DNA of 64,000 nucleotides. Source: Asparagopsis taxiformis. Taxonomy: Eukaryota > Rhodophyta > Florideophyceae > Bonnemaisoniales > Bonnemaisoniaceae. Of this stretch, positions 10,309-20,652 are shown one piece after another (positions within the stretch are counted from its first letter, which is position 1; each line of letters begins with the position of its first letter). Both the position numbers and the translations under genes were made by a program. Under the pieces are notes generated by a model, which was given only the letters and a program-made list of their open reading frames with translations, did not search any database and was not told the DNA's origin. The DNA lies in the NCBI GenBank assembly GCA_030407315.1, contig JALQPE010000232.1, positions 62,001 through 126,000 on the forward strand, written 5' to 3'.

Positions 10309-12484
10309 TGTGGTTGGTGGGAAAGAAGGCGGTGTTGAAGAGATTGGGGAATGCTGTGTTGGCTGAGAAGAGGAAAGTTGTGTTTGAGGTGAGTGTGTTT
10401 GTTCGCGGACATGGTTGCGAAGGAGGTTTTTATGGTGAGAAGCGGAGGATGTTCTTAGCGATTATGCAAGTAAATGAAATGATGTATGCGAGTGCGATTC
10501 TATTAGTCATTGTGTGTGTGCGCGTGCGTGAAGGAAGATGCTTGACGGGTGGGTTCGGGATGAGGGACCATTGTCAGTGTTTGGAAATGGTGTTAATGAA
10601 GCGGATGGCAGGGACAAGGTACGGATGTGGTCAATTTGAAGTTGTTGTCGGTGGCAGTACTAGTGCTTGTGGTGTGCGTGTGTTGTTGGGGGATGATAAT
10701 GGAGGGTTTGCTTCGTCAACTGTCGAGAAATAAGGGAATGGGAGGCAGGCAAGCGCGACTGCACAACATCATGAATGTGTCAAACTTGATAAATCAATTC
10801 ACTTACAACAGCCAGTGCAATGCGGTCAGGCAGCGAGGTTGAAGTGGACCAGAACGACATACCCTAAGGGTACCCTACCCTCATTGTTCAGTTCAGTGTG
10901 CAGTGAATACAAAACACACAGGAGCAAGTTGGGGTCAGCCAGTCACTCACCCGAGAACAATTCTCGATTCAACACACATCGATAACTTCCATTGGAGGAA
11001 GGATGGAAATTTTTACGATCGAGCAGACAGCGAAATGGGGATTGCGGAGTGCCGACCAAGTGTGGCCGATGTGGAAGTACATTGCATTGCATTGCATTGC
11101 ATTGCGGCGGTCAAACATCCAGCGGGACCATAGTGAAGGTCGGGATTACGAAGATGAGGATGTGGACATTGAGGTCTGAAAGTATGGCGGACTATGGAGC
11201 GGTGTGGTTTCGAGGGAAGAGAGGATGACTAAACAATGACAGAGCAATGATGCTAGAAGACGAAAGAAGCCATTTGGATCAAGTGGGATGTTGGATGCGC
11301 AACAGTTTTCATATTGGACTGTGCATAGTGAATGAGCAGATGGAAGCGGTGACGGCAGGGATGGCGGGGACGTAAGCATCGAAAGCGTAACGACAGACTG
11401 GTATTTACGTTGCTCCTGGCGGAATCTATCGCGATAGACACTGGCGCAACAGCATCTGCAATATATCTGGGTAGATGAGAAGAGGGTGGCTTGGGTCGTT
11501 CATCATGCGTGGGAGGGATGGATGACGATAAGAGAGAGCTGGAGTAGTCGAAGTAGAATGGGTACGGGGCGACAGCAAGAAATGTGTGATTGAAACCGAG
11601 ATTGTTTGTTTTTCCACAAATTAGGGCTACCAGATCGGGTGATGCAACTTTATGAGCGGTGTGCCAGAGACTGGTGAATGACCATCGGTGATGGGTTTCT
11701 CAATCGCCAGGGAACGGTGCAGAATGTTACCGGGTGGAGAGGAATCATGGCTTGAGTGGGGAGTGCAGGCAGAACATGTCCCAATCATGAAATGTAGTGA
11801 TATGTCGGCGATACTCGTGCGTAGCGGCCGATGGCGATGAGAGCGGGCGGGAGGAGAACAGGTGTAAAACAGATGCTGCTAGTCTGGCCATTTAGATCAC
11901 ATGAGATCTGGATACTACGGGTTGGTGGATGCGGTTGACCCAGCCCACTGATGAGGCATGTGCAAAGCTAGGTACCGACGTCATGGACCTCTCTCGAGAT
12001 CCGATCGATCATCGTCGCTACTAACTACCTCTTAGCAGGAATTGCAACATTCAGTACCACTTTTAGCATGTATACTCGAGTATCGCGACACTCCCTTCCA
12101 GCCTGCATAATACTCAAATTATCATGCAACTCTGCCATTCTGCACTGCCACAGCACTGGGCAGCGACGGAACATGCAATCGTACTACAATTTCCTCCTCC
12201 TAACCTAGTGTTTCGCCACATTTTCTCACCAATGCACAGACCTAATTTCCTCATTCTCTTTGTTCCCCTCCTCAAAACTAATAATCACATGCCATGCAAT
12301 TCCTCCCCTCGTCGCAATCAGCCTCCATCCAGTTCGCACATGCTCGACCATTCAATACCAGAACACGCACACATATATATACTTATCAACAACAACACAC
12401 ACACCCTTCCCACTCACACCAACCACCCCCACATCAACAAAGCATTCCTACCCCACTGCCCATCACAACTTGTGATCCACAAAC
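10309..12484. other. Non-coding or unrecognised 2.2 kb, with a pentamer microsatellite
   Basis: Contains the 5' side of the zinc-finger gene. A GGGTACC-containing stretch lies at about 10866-10880. A perfect (ATTGC)5 microsatellite sits at 11081-11105. No open frame has protein-like composition or a recognised domain. Confidence 0.45.
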
Positions 12485-12916
12485 ATGCCCATCCCAACTC
12501 TCCCGACCACATACTCAGCCCAAACAATGTGCTCTGTCTCACCCGCACCTCCCCCTATCGAGAACCACGGCACAACTGTACAATCAACGTTGTTGCTCCA
12601 TCCTGCCCAGCGTTCGCACACAGTACAGACCTTTCGCCTATTCCACGAGCTCACGACGCCCATTGAGCCTCCGTCATTCAGTGACGTTTCAAACCTCACA
12701 ACCCATCAAACACTGGTGACTGCCCCAGATGCTGTCTCATCTGCACACAGCGTCCGGACTGCAACACGAGCCTCTCGAAAGAGACGATGCAGTGCCATTG
12801 AATCGGACAGCGCCAGCGCCGACGCAAAGAATAACAGGCGCTGCATCCGCCGAAAAGCAGGCTTCGTGGGCTGGAGATTTCGCAATGGCCATAGGTCTGG
12901 TGCAACGCGCCGGTGA
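12485..12916 (+). CDS. Hypothetical small basic protein
   Basis: An open frame of 143 codons with no recognised family. The N-terminal two thirds are Ser/Thr/Pro rich. The last third is strongly basic, with two clusters (RASRKRRC and NNRRCIRRK) that look like a bipartite nuclear signal. Overlapping frames of similar length exist on both strands, so this call rests only on the more protein-like composition. No intron or neighbouring homologue supports it. Confidence 0.2.
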   Translation: MPIPTLPTTYSAQTMCSVSPAPPPIENHGTTVQSTLLLHPAQRSHTVQTFRLFHELTTPIEPPSFSDVSNLTTHQTLVTAPDAVSSAHSVRTATRASRKRRCSAIESDSASADAKNNRRCIRRKAGFVGWRFRNGHRSGATRR

Positions 12917-15900
12917 AATCTTCACTTTGGTCACGTCCTGGAATGGTTCGGGCGCGAGGTTGGATTGATGTCACGACGGAGATAGGGTGGCATGGTTCGC
13001 ATCGCGTTATATCTTGTAGGCTTTGTGTGCTTCAGGTGGATAGGAAGAAGGGCGGTGTGCGGAGTGGATGGGCCGAGTGAGAAGAGACTGTCCAGACGGG
13101 ACTGGCAGTGGCGATGTATGAGGTGGGTGGGTGGAGAGGAAATGTGAATAATGATTTATTTTTGGGGCATTGTGAATAGCTGTTGTTAGCATTAGTGGAT
13201 ACATGTTTGCAAGCAATTAAATTGAACAAATTGCAATTGGAAGAATCCAACTACGCGTCGAGAAGAGTACTGCAGCTCAGGGAGTATCCATCGACAGCGT
13301 CGGAGGAGCTGCCAAGTAATTTTGAGCGGAAGGGTAGCAGACAACTTTAAATTGCAACCATGGACCCAAGTTTCGATCAAGTCTGATGGGCGCTCCTGCG
13401 CAGCACAATTTAATTTGAGATTTGAATTCAATTTTCAAACTGTAGATTTTTGACGAAACACGTGTAAGAGTCAATTGCATCTCAATTCGCATTGATCTCA
13501 GATGCACGAGTCTGCATTGGTCGACAGCACGGTCAAGTTTTTGCTTTACAACAAAATTTAAATCTACTAAATTTAATTGGCAAAAAGCTCACCATCCCGA
13601 CTTGTCGAGAATCCGTTGGGTTCAGAAGATATGTTGGGAGGGGCGACGGTGGAAAGGCATCGAGGAATTTGATAACTAGAAAATTTGGCTTTCAAAAAGC
13701 GCAAAAATGGTAGTCACAGTTGGTTTCGTCCCGCCGAGAATTATGGCTATTTTAAGAATCCCTCTCAGAAGGGCTATTATGGACGATATTGCCCCGGGGG
13801 TAGGGGGTTTCTGCATTTGTCAACCTCGCGAACCCCCGCCAATAGAAGACTACCAAGTGTCTTCAGAGTGGACAAGGTTTTTTGGTTGGTCAATACGAAG
13901 GGATTGGCTTTTCTGATTGGCTACCCCTTTCAACCCATGTAGATTGTCCATAGATGTCGGGATATCCACGCAAGTAACTCGCACACCACCTCCAGTGCGT
14001 AAGTACCCTCGAGGGTACATCTTTCTTTGTTTTCTAATAGAAGACCGTTCGCAGACTTATAATTTCCATCCATGTTGAATCATGGCCAGCCTCAAGGGCA
14101 CTTATCTGCTGATGATCACTTCGCTATGCTATGATACATTTCACTTTTCTTTTCGCCATGAAAATGGCGTGCGGCGCTCGAGTCCCAACCGCCAGTGTCT
14201 GTTGCTACAGCATACAGGGGCTGAATTACGCTAAGCCTGGCTCATTTGTGCATGAGGACACGATTCTCAATTTCACAGTTTAGCGAGTTGCAATGCCATG
14301 GATCCAAGGCAGCTCGGAAAAATTGGCAATCAGTTGGACAGTCAGTGACCGACACAGTGGGCCTCTGCCATGGAATGCTAATCAAAACTGAGCATAGATT
14401 ATGTACACAGCGCACTCTATCGAGGTCTACTAGACCATGTTTCTTTGCACCATTTGGCATGCTGTGAATCTTTGTAGATAGAAAGGTAGGCTAGGCGCAG
14501 ACTAGACAAAAATTTCACAGTACGGTAAGTGGCGTAGATGGGCAACAAAAGAGCGATGATCAATGAGGCGTGCGCGCCAGACACAGTAGCTATTTTTAAC
14601 ACCCCAGCAGCTGCAGAGGACTTTGGTCATGTCCAATATGAGATTAGATCCGACACAAAGGACGCAATGTTATGGGTGGTATGATGATGCGGGATCGCAA
14701 CCACGATTGATGTACGCGCTGCAAAGGTATTGTCGAGAGAAACGGTAGGCACTCACTCATACCACCTATGTGCGTCAGAATTATCGCTCCGGTCGCACAT
14801 CAACTTATTTTGGGCATGGAGCGTTGGTCGTACTACGACCGCAGAAAAAATGTGCTGTGGAAGCAGCGCAACATTGATACATCGTGATCAAGGATATGCA
14901 CCGTTCGTTTCTTCGGCTCTCATGAGAGACAGTGCATACCGGGCTACAGCGTTGAATCGGCGAAGTGACAAACGACAGTCAAGTGACGAAGGGAGTCTGT
15001 ATGCGTGCGTTGGTCGGACTACGATGATCTCTCATGAGCGTGATGAGTTGGTGAGATGGGGCGGGTCACAATGAGTCGGAAGTCTGAATCCAGGTGTGCT
15101 CAGAGATCATAGTTTGGGAAGGACCGCGTGCGAAGGAATTGGCAGGCGTGTGGCGAACATCAGTTGCGCGCAATCAGCGGTGCGAGTAGCGAATACTATT
15201 GGGGGAGATATTTATACAAACGGACGGGATTGGGACGGTATGATTGGGCGCGAAGGTGGAGTTGAGATCGGCGCAATGTACGAGATGGATGTGGCCAAAC
15301 AAGTGCCGAATGTGATGTAGGCGATTCATTGGACGAGGACCAACGACTGTAAGACATGTTTTGCCGGCGTGTACAGAGAAAACAAAATGTTGTCGAACGA
15401 GGTCAACATAACGAGCATTGCGCGTCTGACGAAACGGCATTGTTTCCACGCAAGTGCTCCTGCGCGGTGCGAGAGGCGTCGTACGCGTCTGACGCCATTT
15501 CTCGCTTGTTAATAGTGCATACTCTGCACTGCGCAGAGCCGGCTATTTTGGAATGCATCGCTCCTGTATGTTTGCATTGTTGCTTTGTCAGTCTTCGCTT
15601 GCAGTAAGCGACAAGCACACGACCAGTCCCGTCCCGGAGGCATGTCTGGTCCTTTTGAATCCTCGCGGTGGTTTACGTCACTTTTGTCAGTGGCACAAGT
15701 AGTGGCCATTACGCTATCTGACAGAGAATATTCGATGCTGAGATGGAAGGACCCCGCGCGATGGTTTTGTGTCCTCGTCGGCGACGCAACATGTCTTGTG
15801 AAATGGTGCAGAGGTATCATGTAAGCGCGAGTATTGCGTATGTGACGTTGGGTATGCACGCGCTATGGTCAACATACCACTGGTACACTGGAAAGCAGCC

Positions 15901-16232
15901 CGAAACCTGCACAGCTGCAACATTTTATTATCTAGATTTTAATTTTTAAAAACTCATCTGCGTTTTGAGGCAACTGGGAAACGGTTTCGTAGTTATCTGC
16001 ATCGCAGTCCGAGTGGCCTGGATGCAGTACAGTCGAAATCGCGTACAGGACGACCGATGAGCCAAGTCTCGCATGATATTATCTCTTGATCGTGGTCAGC
16101 AGGGAGAAGAATAACCGTCACGTGTAGAGACACCAATCGCAGCTTATAGATATAAATATTTACATCGGCACCTTTCTTCCTTTCAATAAAATATGTCCAG
16201 TCCACGCCCCTGCTATTCATGACCATCATCTC
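12917..16232. other. 3.3 kb without a recognised gene
   Basis: Many overlapping short frames but no domain and no homology to other parts of the window. A perfect 16-bp palindrome GTACCCTCGAGGGTAC lies at 14003-14018, next to CTCCAGTGC. The right end (about 16140-16232) is the 3' flank of receptor copy B and matches the 3' flank of copy C (TTTCAATAAAATA). Confidence 0.45.
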
Positions 16233-18244
16233 TCAGACCTCCGTCAGAACACTATCCCTCGCTTCCTCAACGTCATAGAAATCACTAAATCTCTTCGCTG
16301 TTTGCGGCACTTGCTTTCTTTGCTTGTCGTTCTGCGCGCTTGTAACTTTTGCTTTTCGGAAGCCCTTCTTCCAGAAAACGAGAATGAGCACAGAGAACAG
16401 CAGCGGAGGCAGCACGAAAATTCCAACTGGAACCAAGATAATCAAAGGGTCAATGCTACTCGACTGGTTTTCGCAGTTGAGCTGGACTTCATCATCCACA
16501 AACTCCTCAATCTGTCAAAATTTTCACACACACACACATCTATCCTGTCAGTTTCAGATCCAGTTCAGAAAGGCAACAACGCGACAAATATAACTTACTT
16601 TTCCTTGCGTACGGAGGAATAGGATTTCTCGGTCTACCTCTCTGCGAATTGTGTCGTTGCATGCGCTATTATACAACCATCCGCCATTGAATGCGTACAA
16701 TACATCATGGGTACCATATATGGCCAACCGACCTGTTATGCGTATTAGAAAGGTAAGGGGTAAAGTCAGTGTGGCTGCCAACGGCTTCTGATTTCTGGTC
16801 TGCTCACGAAATGCCACAACGTACTGCAATTGGATTCCCTGTCAATTAGATATTTCCCTGTAACTTCAAAAGTTACTGTGAACAAAACCTTACTATTCAG
16901 GTCGGCAGTTTCTCGGATACAGCCAGCGCCCGTATCACATTGGTGCCAAGGAGGATTCTGATCTACATTCTTGGCTCCGCTCGGATCCACTGGAGAAAGG
17001 GGGTCGGCAAAAAGTTTGGAATACACGTTAGAATCGAAGAGAGAAAGCGACTAGAATGAAAAGAAGCTTGACACCAACCTATATTGGTGAAGATGTCTTC
17101 TAAAGCAGAATCTTTCAAAATCGAGTAAGATTCCAATTCTCTTCGACTTAAAACACGGACATCTCTTGCTAGGGTAAGCGATTGTTGCTGGAACAGAAAG
17201 TTAACGACAGCCACCTCATAGAACAGAGCGAATATTGCAAAAAACGAGAATAATCCGACGCGGAAAAACGTCAATGCCAAACCATACTTCGTAGTGAACG
17301 ATCGGCTCTCTTGCTGCGTGAGAGCAGAAGCATTACTGTCCCGACGTTCATTTTGTGGTGCGAGATACGACACGAGATACGGTCGTTGCGTAGAAACAAG
17401 AGAACTAAAGCTGGCATCGTTAGAGGTAGGTTGCTTTTGGCTAGAAAACGACATTCGCTTTTCCCCTTGAATTCGATTCTCATGGGCAAGAGCCTCATCA
17501 CTGTCACCAAACAATATGAAGAAAGCAGTCACAAGAGATCTGCCGCGAAAGACGTGAAACCGGAGAGCAATACCAAAGGCAACTAAGGCGAAAAGCAAAA
17601 GGGTTGCACCAAGAATAGCCCACGTTTCCCATTCAAATGGGCGGCTCAGTTGATGAAATGGTCCTGTACCTTCGGTTTCTCGATTATTCGTTCCAACTAT
17701 AATCATTACGTTGTCTATAAGTGGGGCACTTGGAGTGTGGTGACAACGACGTTGTTCTGTTTCTAGCAGTATGCCAGTTATGGCAAACATGTATCCCTCA
17801 TCTGCCTTGATTTCTGTGAAGTCAACGAGGGCGTTGAATGTGCATTGACTTGTTGGACCAATCCATGCACAGTACTGATCCTTGGCGGATGTTTCATCGA
17901 TGACGGCGAATGCAATACCATCAAGAGTTCGATGTAGTTTTTTTTCGATTTTCGCTGCCGCATATAAACGGCCTTTGCCATATCTCTGCATCTTGTTCTT
18001 CAGAATATTGGGATGTGTTCAATTGGATGAATGGCTCTTCTTGCATGAAGAGATAACATATTTTGGTTTTGCAAATCTCAAATGCGTCAGGTTCTTTTTC
18101 CAGAAGGGACAGACAATTGTTGCCCTCTTTCAGATTGTCGTAGTTCTTTCGAGCATCATGAGTGGAGCAATTGAATGGTTTAGGTTCCGCTGAGAGTGCA
18201 AGACGTGTAAGAGAAATGAGGATGAGAGTACGGACAAAGAACAT
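16233..18244 (-). pseudogene. Receptor-like membrane protein, copy B (iGluR-like, one frameshift)
   Basis: Nearly full-length member of the receptor-like family. Exons by comparison with copy C: 18244-17079, 16989-16866 (the 3' edge may shift by one or two bases), 16823-16808 (16 nt), 16732-16599 and 16511-16233. Donors include canonical GTGAGC and GTAAGT. The ATG at 18244 begins a signal peptide (MFFVRTLILISL). S1-like, M1, polar loop, M3, S2-like and M4 regions follow. One base too many in a T8 run at 17938-17945 (A8 on the coding strand) shifts the frame after CGSENRK; copy C reads through there. This is either a real inactivating indel or a homopolymer sequencing error. The gypsy element at 18460 lies 216 bp upstream of the ATG, so its promoter has probably been disturbed. 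Confidence 0.6.
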
Positions 18245-18459
18245 GTTGATGGTGCAGATGATGCCCCAATGATGTATATGAGGGGGGGAGATGTGGATGT
18301 GCAACCCTTAAAGGGAGAGTTCAGGGCGGCCAGGGGTGTAGTATGTCCGAGAAAACGTAAGAAGTGTCACTAACCATAAGGAACATAGTTCGATACTGTA
18401 TGAGTGAAGAGGATTGCAAGCAGGAAAGCGGTAAGTCTTACAAATCAAGGTGTTGCATT
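18245..18459 (-). promoter_or_regulatory. Proximal upstream region of receptor copy B
   Basis: Contains CTCCCTTTAAG about 65 nt upstream of the ATG. A similar CTCCCTTTAAAG sits about 67 nt upstream of copy C's ATG (near 43035), so this is a plausible TATA-like core element. The segment ends at the gypsy target site GCATT (18455-18459). The matching upstream sequence continues after the element at 25489. Confidence 0.35.
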
Positions 18460-18691
18460 TGTTGTACGCGGCCACGGGACGGGGAGTGAAACGGTGTAAA
18501 ATGTAGAAACGTAGATAGATCGATTTTTACTAAGTCTAGCTTATCTCCCTCTAGGTTATTCCGACCGCTGGGAGCTGTATTTAGCTTCCTACGGTTGGAC
18601 GACTGGAAACTTCCAGACGTCTACCTAACCCTAAATTAAAATTCTGGTAGAAATTACCTGTAGAATTTTTCTTGTAAAAGTCATTTCCACA
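18460..18691 (-). repeat. 3' LTR of Ty3/gypsy element
   Basis: 232 bp, no differences from 25257-25488 seen by eye, ends TG...CA. In element orientation it begins TGTGGAAATG and ends GTACAACA. Flanked on the left by GCATT. Confidence 0.95.
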
Positions 18692-18702
18692 TGACCCCCC
18701 GG
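18692..18702 (-). other. Polypurine tract of Ty3/gypsy element
   Basis: On the coding strand GGCCGGGGGGTCA immediately precedes the 3' LTR. A purine run in this position is the expected plus-strand primer for reverse transcription. Confidence 0.6.
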
Positions 18703-18750
18703 CCAGACCGAGGCACCGAGGAGGTCTAATTTCGCAGGTTCTGGGCCGCG

Positions 18751-18762
18751 CTCGGTATAAAA
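18751..18762 (+). promoter_or_regulatory. TATA box of the antisense H3-mimic gene
   Basis: CTCGGTATAAAA, about 270 bp upstream of the ATG at 19025 and pointing into that gene. The same CTCGGTATAAAA string recurs at 26141-26152, so it looks like a genuine core-promoter context in this genome. It lies inside the element and outside the LTR, so the antisense gene carries its own promoter. Confidence 0.5.
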
Positions 18763-18782
18763 GCCGGCAGTACTTCCGCGTG

Positions 18783-18801
18783 GGTCTGGACTCCAGACCC
18801 T
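18783..18801 (+). promoter_or_regulatory. 19-bp perfect palindrome downstream of the TATA box
   Basis: GGGTCTGGA-C-TCCAGACCC, 9-bp arms around one base, about 20-40 bp downstream of the TATA box. It may be a binding site or a 5'-UTR hairpin; its role is unknown. Confidence 0.4.
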
Positions 18802-18822
18802 CTTCCACCGCTGACCCCTTCC

Positions 18823-18890
18823 TTACTGTAAGCACCGTAAGTACTTTACAGTAGTTGGTAGCTTACTGTAGTGCGATATCTTACAGTAAA
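18823..18890 (+). repeat. Four alternating TTACTGTA/TTACAGTA motifs
   Basis: Near-identical 8-9-bp motifs at 18823-18831, 18845-18854, 18862-18871 and 18880-18890 in alternating orientation, between the TATA box and the H3-mimic ATG. They could be operator-like sites or a foldable 5' leader. The leader also has GTAAG strings, so an unrecognised 5'-UTR intron is possible. Confidence 0.4.
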
Positions 18891-19024
18891 CGTCTGTTTG
18901 CAGCCATCCCACTTCCCGCCTTCCCTTCGGTCGTCTCTCCGAGCACCCTGCGTAGTCGCGGTCATCGATTTGTTGAGATCTTGCTTACGTGGGCCTTTCG
19001 GTACCTGGTGGGTGATCCATTGAG

Positions 19025-20486
19025 ATGGCCAAGACGAAACAGACCGCAAAGAAGTCGACTGGGGGGACTGCCCCTCGGCAGGAGCTAGCTGCTCGGGCGG
19101 CGCGGATTCCCAGACGAGACCCTCCCGCGGCTCCTGGCACCTACCGTCGCGAGGGCGGCCAGGAGGTACGCTATCGCCCCGGGGAAGCCGTCCCCGCGCG
19201 GGCCAACGAGGTTAACTTCGACGACAAATCCCATCGGGGAATTCGTCAGAACCTCTTCCGTTGGTTCGGACGTGAAGACGTCCAGAACATCCGCCGCTCC
19301 TCCGACCACCGTGGTCGTTTCGTCGTCGACTTTGGCCGAAATCGTCGCGATCCGTGCCAAGTGACGGCCAGGGAACTAGAGTTCCTCTTCGGGCCTCAGA
19401 TCGTCGAATTCGCCTCCGATCCGGCCATCTCCATCCTTACCGCGGAGATGGCTTGTCGTCTCGGTCTCACTGAATCCCACGGTGACACCGAGAAGTACGC
19501 CGAATGCCCCGACGACACCGATTGGATCATCGAGAAGATCTGGTTGTCGAAGGGAGGTGAGAACGGCGAACTGGAAGGCTGCTTCTATGCCTCCGCCGAA
19601 GGGGAGCGAACCGGCCATCGAATCGATCTGTATACCATGGTTTTCCGTCAGGTCTCCGAACCGGCGGAGCGCGACGCGGCACTCCAGGAGCAGGATAACC
19701 CCTCTCCTGTGACCAGAGGGAATGGTCAACCCTCGCGGGTGAGTTTAATAGCCAGTATCGACGCTTGGTGTTACAAGAAACCTGGGAAGAAGAAACGAGT
19801 CAATGTCGCCATGGCTCGGGTGCCCTCCCTCGAAGCCCCCCCATTCTTCGTGGGGACTCCTCGGAACCGCGTGGTGGTACCTGTGCAGGACTTCACCAAC
19901 AACTGCCTGCGTGCCGCGGCCGCCAATGGGATCGCTCTCGTGTGCGATTTTAACACGGCCGATAGGTTTTTCCGTCGGGAGCTGGCTCGGGACGAAGAAG
20001 AACGCCTTGTTCGAGGTTATTATACTAGTGTCGTGGACTTTGGTTCTGTCTCGAAGGCCATCGATGATCGTGCTCCTTCAACGGTGACTCTGCCCCGGGT
20101 GGCGATCCCCCATTTCGACCTAGGAGCCCCAGATTCGCGCTCTAGGCAATGGGCGTGGTTACGGGAGAAACTTTCGAGGGAGCCGGACGTATACGTGGTG
20201 CAGGTTTGGAGTCGAGATGGCCTGAAACACGCCATATGTATCGACTCTTGGTACCTGGCCTGGTCTCATCTACGACTCCTCTGAAGCCTTTGTGATGAGT
20301 CTAGAGCCTCGGGCATTCTTCTTATGTTGTAGCACCAGTAAGTCGTCGGATTTCTCCTCCTTCAACGATCTTCGACGCGTCCAACGGGAGGGTTCGAATC
20401 CAGAGGAGAAGCGTGCTAAGCGACAGCGCATGAGGAAGCGCGAGAAGGTTCGCAAAGCGAAGATCGACGGTGAGGGGTTGTCTTAG
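19025..20486 (+). CDS. Histone H3-tail mimic with papain-like peptidase domain (antisense gene of gypsy element)
   Basis: 419 codons to a stop at 20282-20284; after a one-base shift near 20246-20262 homology-like reading continues (LIYDSSEAF..., ending in a basic tail) to 20486. The N-terminus after Met is AKTKQTAKKSTGGTAPR and aligns with the histone H3 tail: 19 of the first 26 residues are identical, the changes being R2K, R8K, K14T, K18Q, Q19E, T22A and K23R. K4, Q5, T6, K9, S10 and T11 are kept, K27 is Ile, and RYRPG (residues 49-53) matches H3 40-44. No histone fold follows. Residues about 55-280 are unrecognised. The C-terminal part has Gln288, Cys294 (NNCL) six residues later, and His402 in HAICID, the order and Gln-Cys spacing of papain-fold peptidases. 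It is convergent with pol (166 bp apart) and has its own TATA box. Function is inferred, not known. Confidence 0.75.
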
Positions 20487-20652
20487 CACAGAACGATTTG
20501 ATAGAGAAGGAAATGAATCGTATTGAGTAGACTAGCTAGTAATGGGTAGAGAGATCTAGAATTGAAATGAATGCGTAGACAAGGGTTGAATGATTAAAAA
20601 GGGATTATGCATAAAAGGGAGTGTGCAAGCGAAGGGTTTCCCTAATGGAAGC

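Noticed and set aside
9474..10412. 312-codon minus-strand frame, low complexity
   Set aside because: Overlaps the 4CXXC zinc-finger gene in another frame; Pro/Ser/Thr rich without a domain, a GC-rich shadow.
11081..11105. (ATTGC)5 as a CRISPR-like or regulatory array
   Set aside because: Simple microsatellite without spacers; no CRISPR array anywhere in the window.
13685..13942. Two overlapping 69- and 85-codon frames
   Set aside because: Both look partly protein-like, but no start context, neighbour or homologue supports either.
19376..19729. 117-codon minus-strand frame across the H3-mimic gene
   Set aside because: Antisense shadow; no feature, and the plus-strand frame has clear H3 similarity.
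19025..20284. The H3-like gene as a true host histone H3
   Set aside because: No histone-fold helices follow the tail, and the gene lies between pol and the 3' LTR of an element with matching target duplications.
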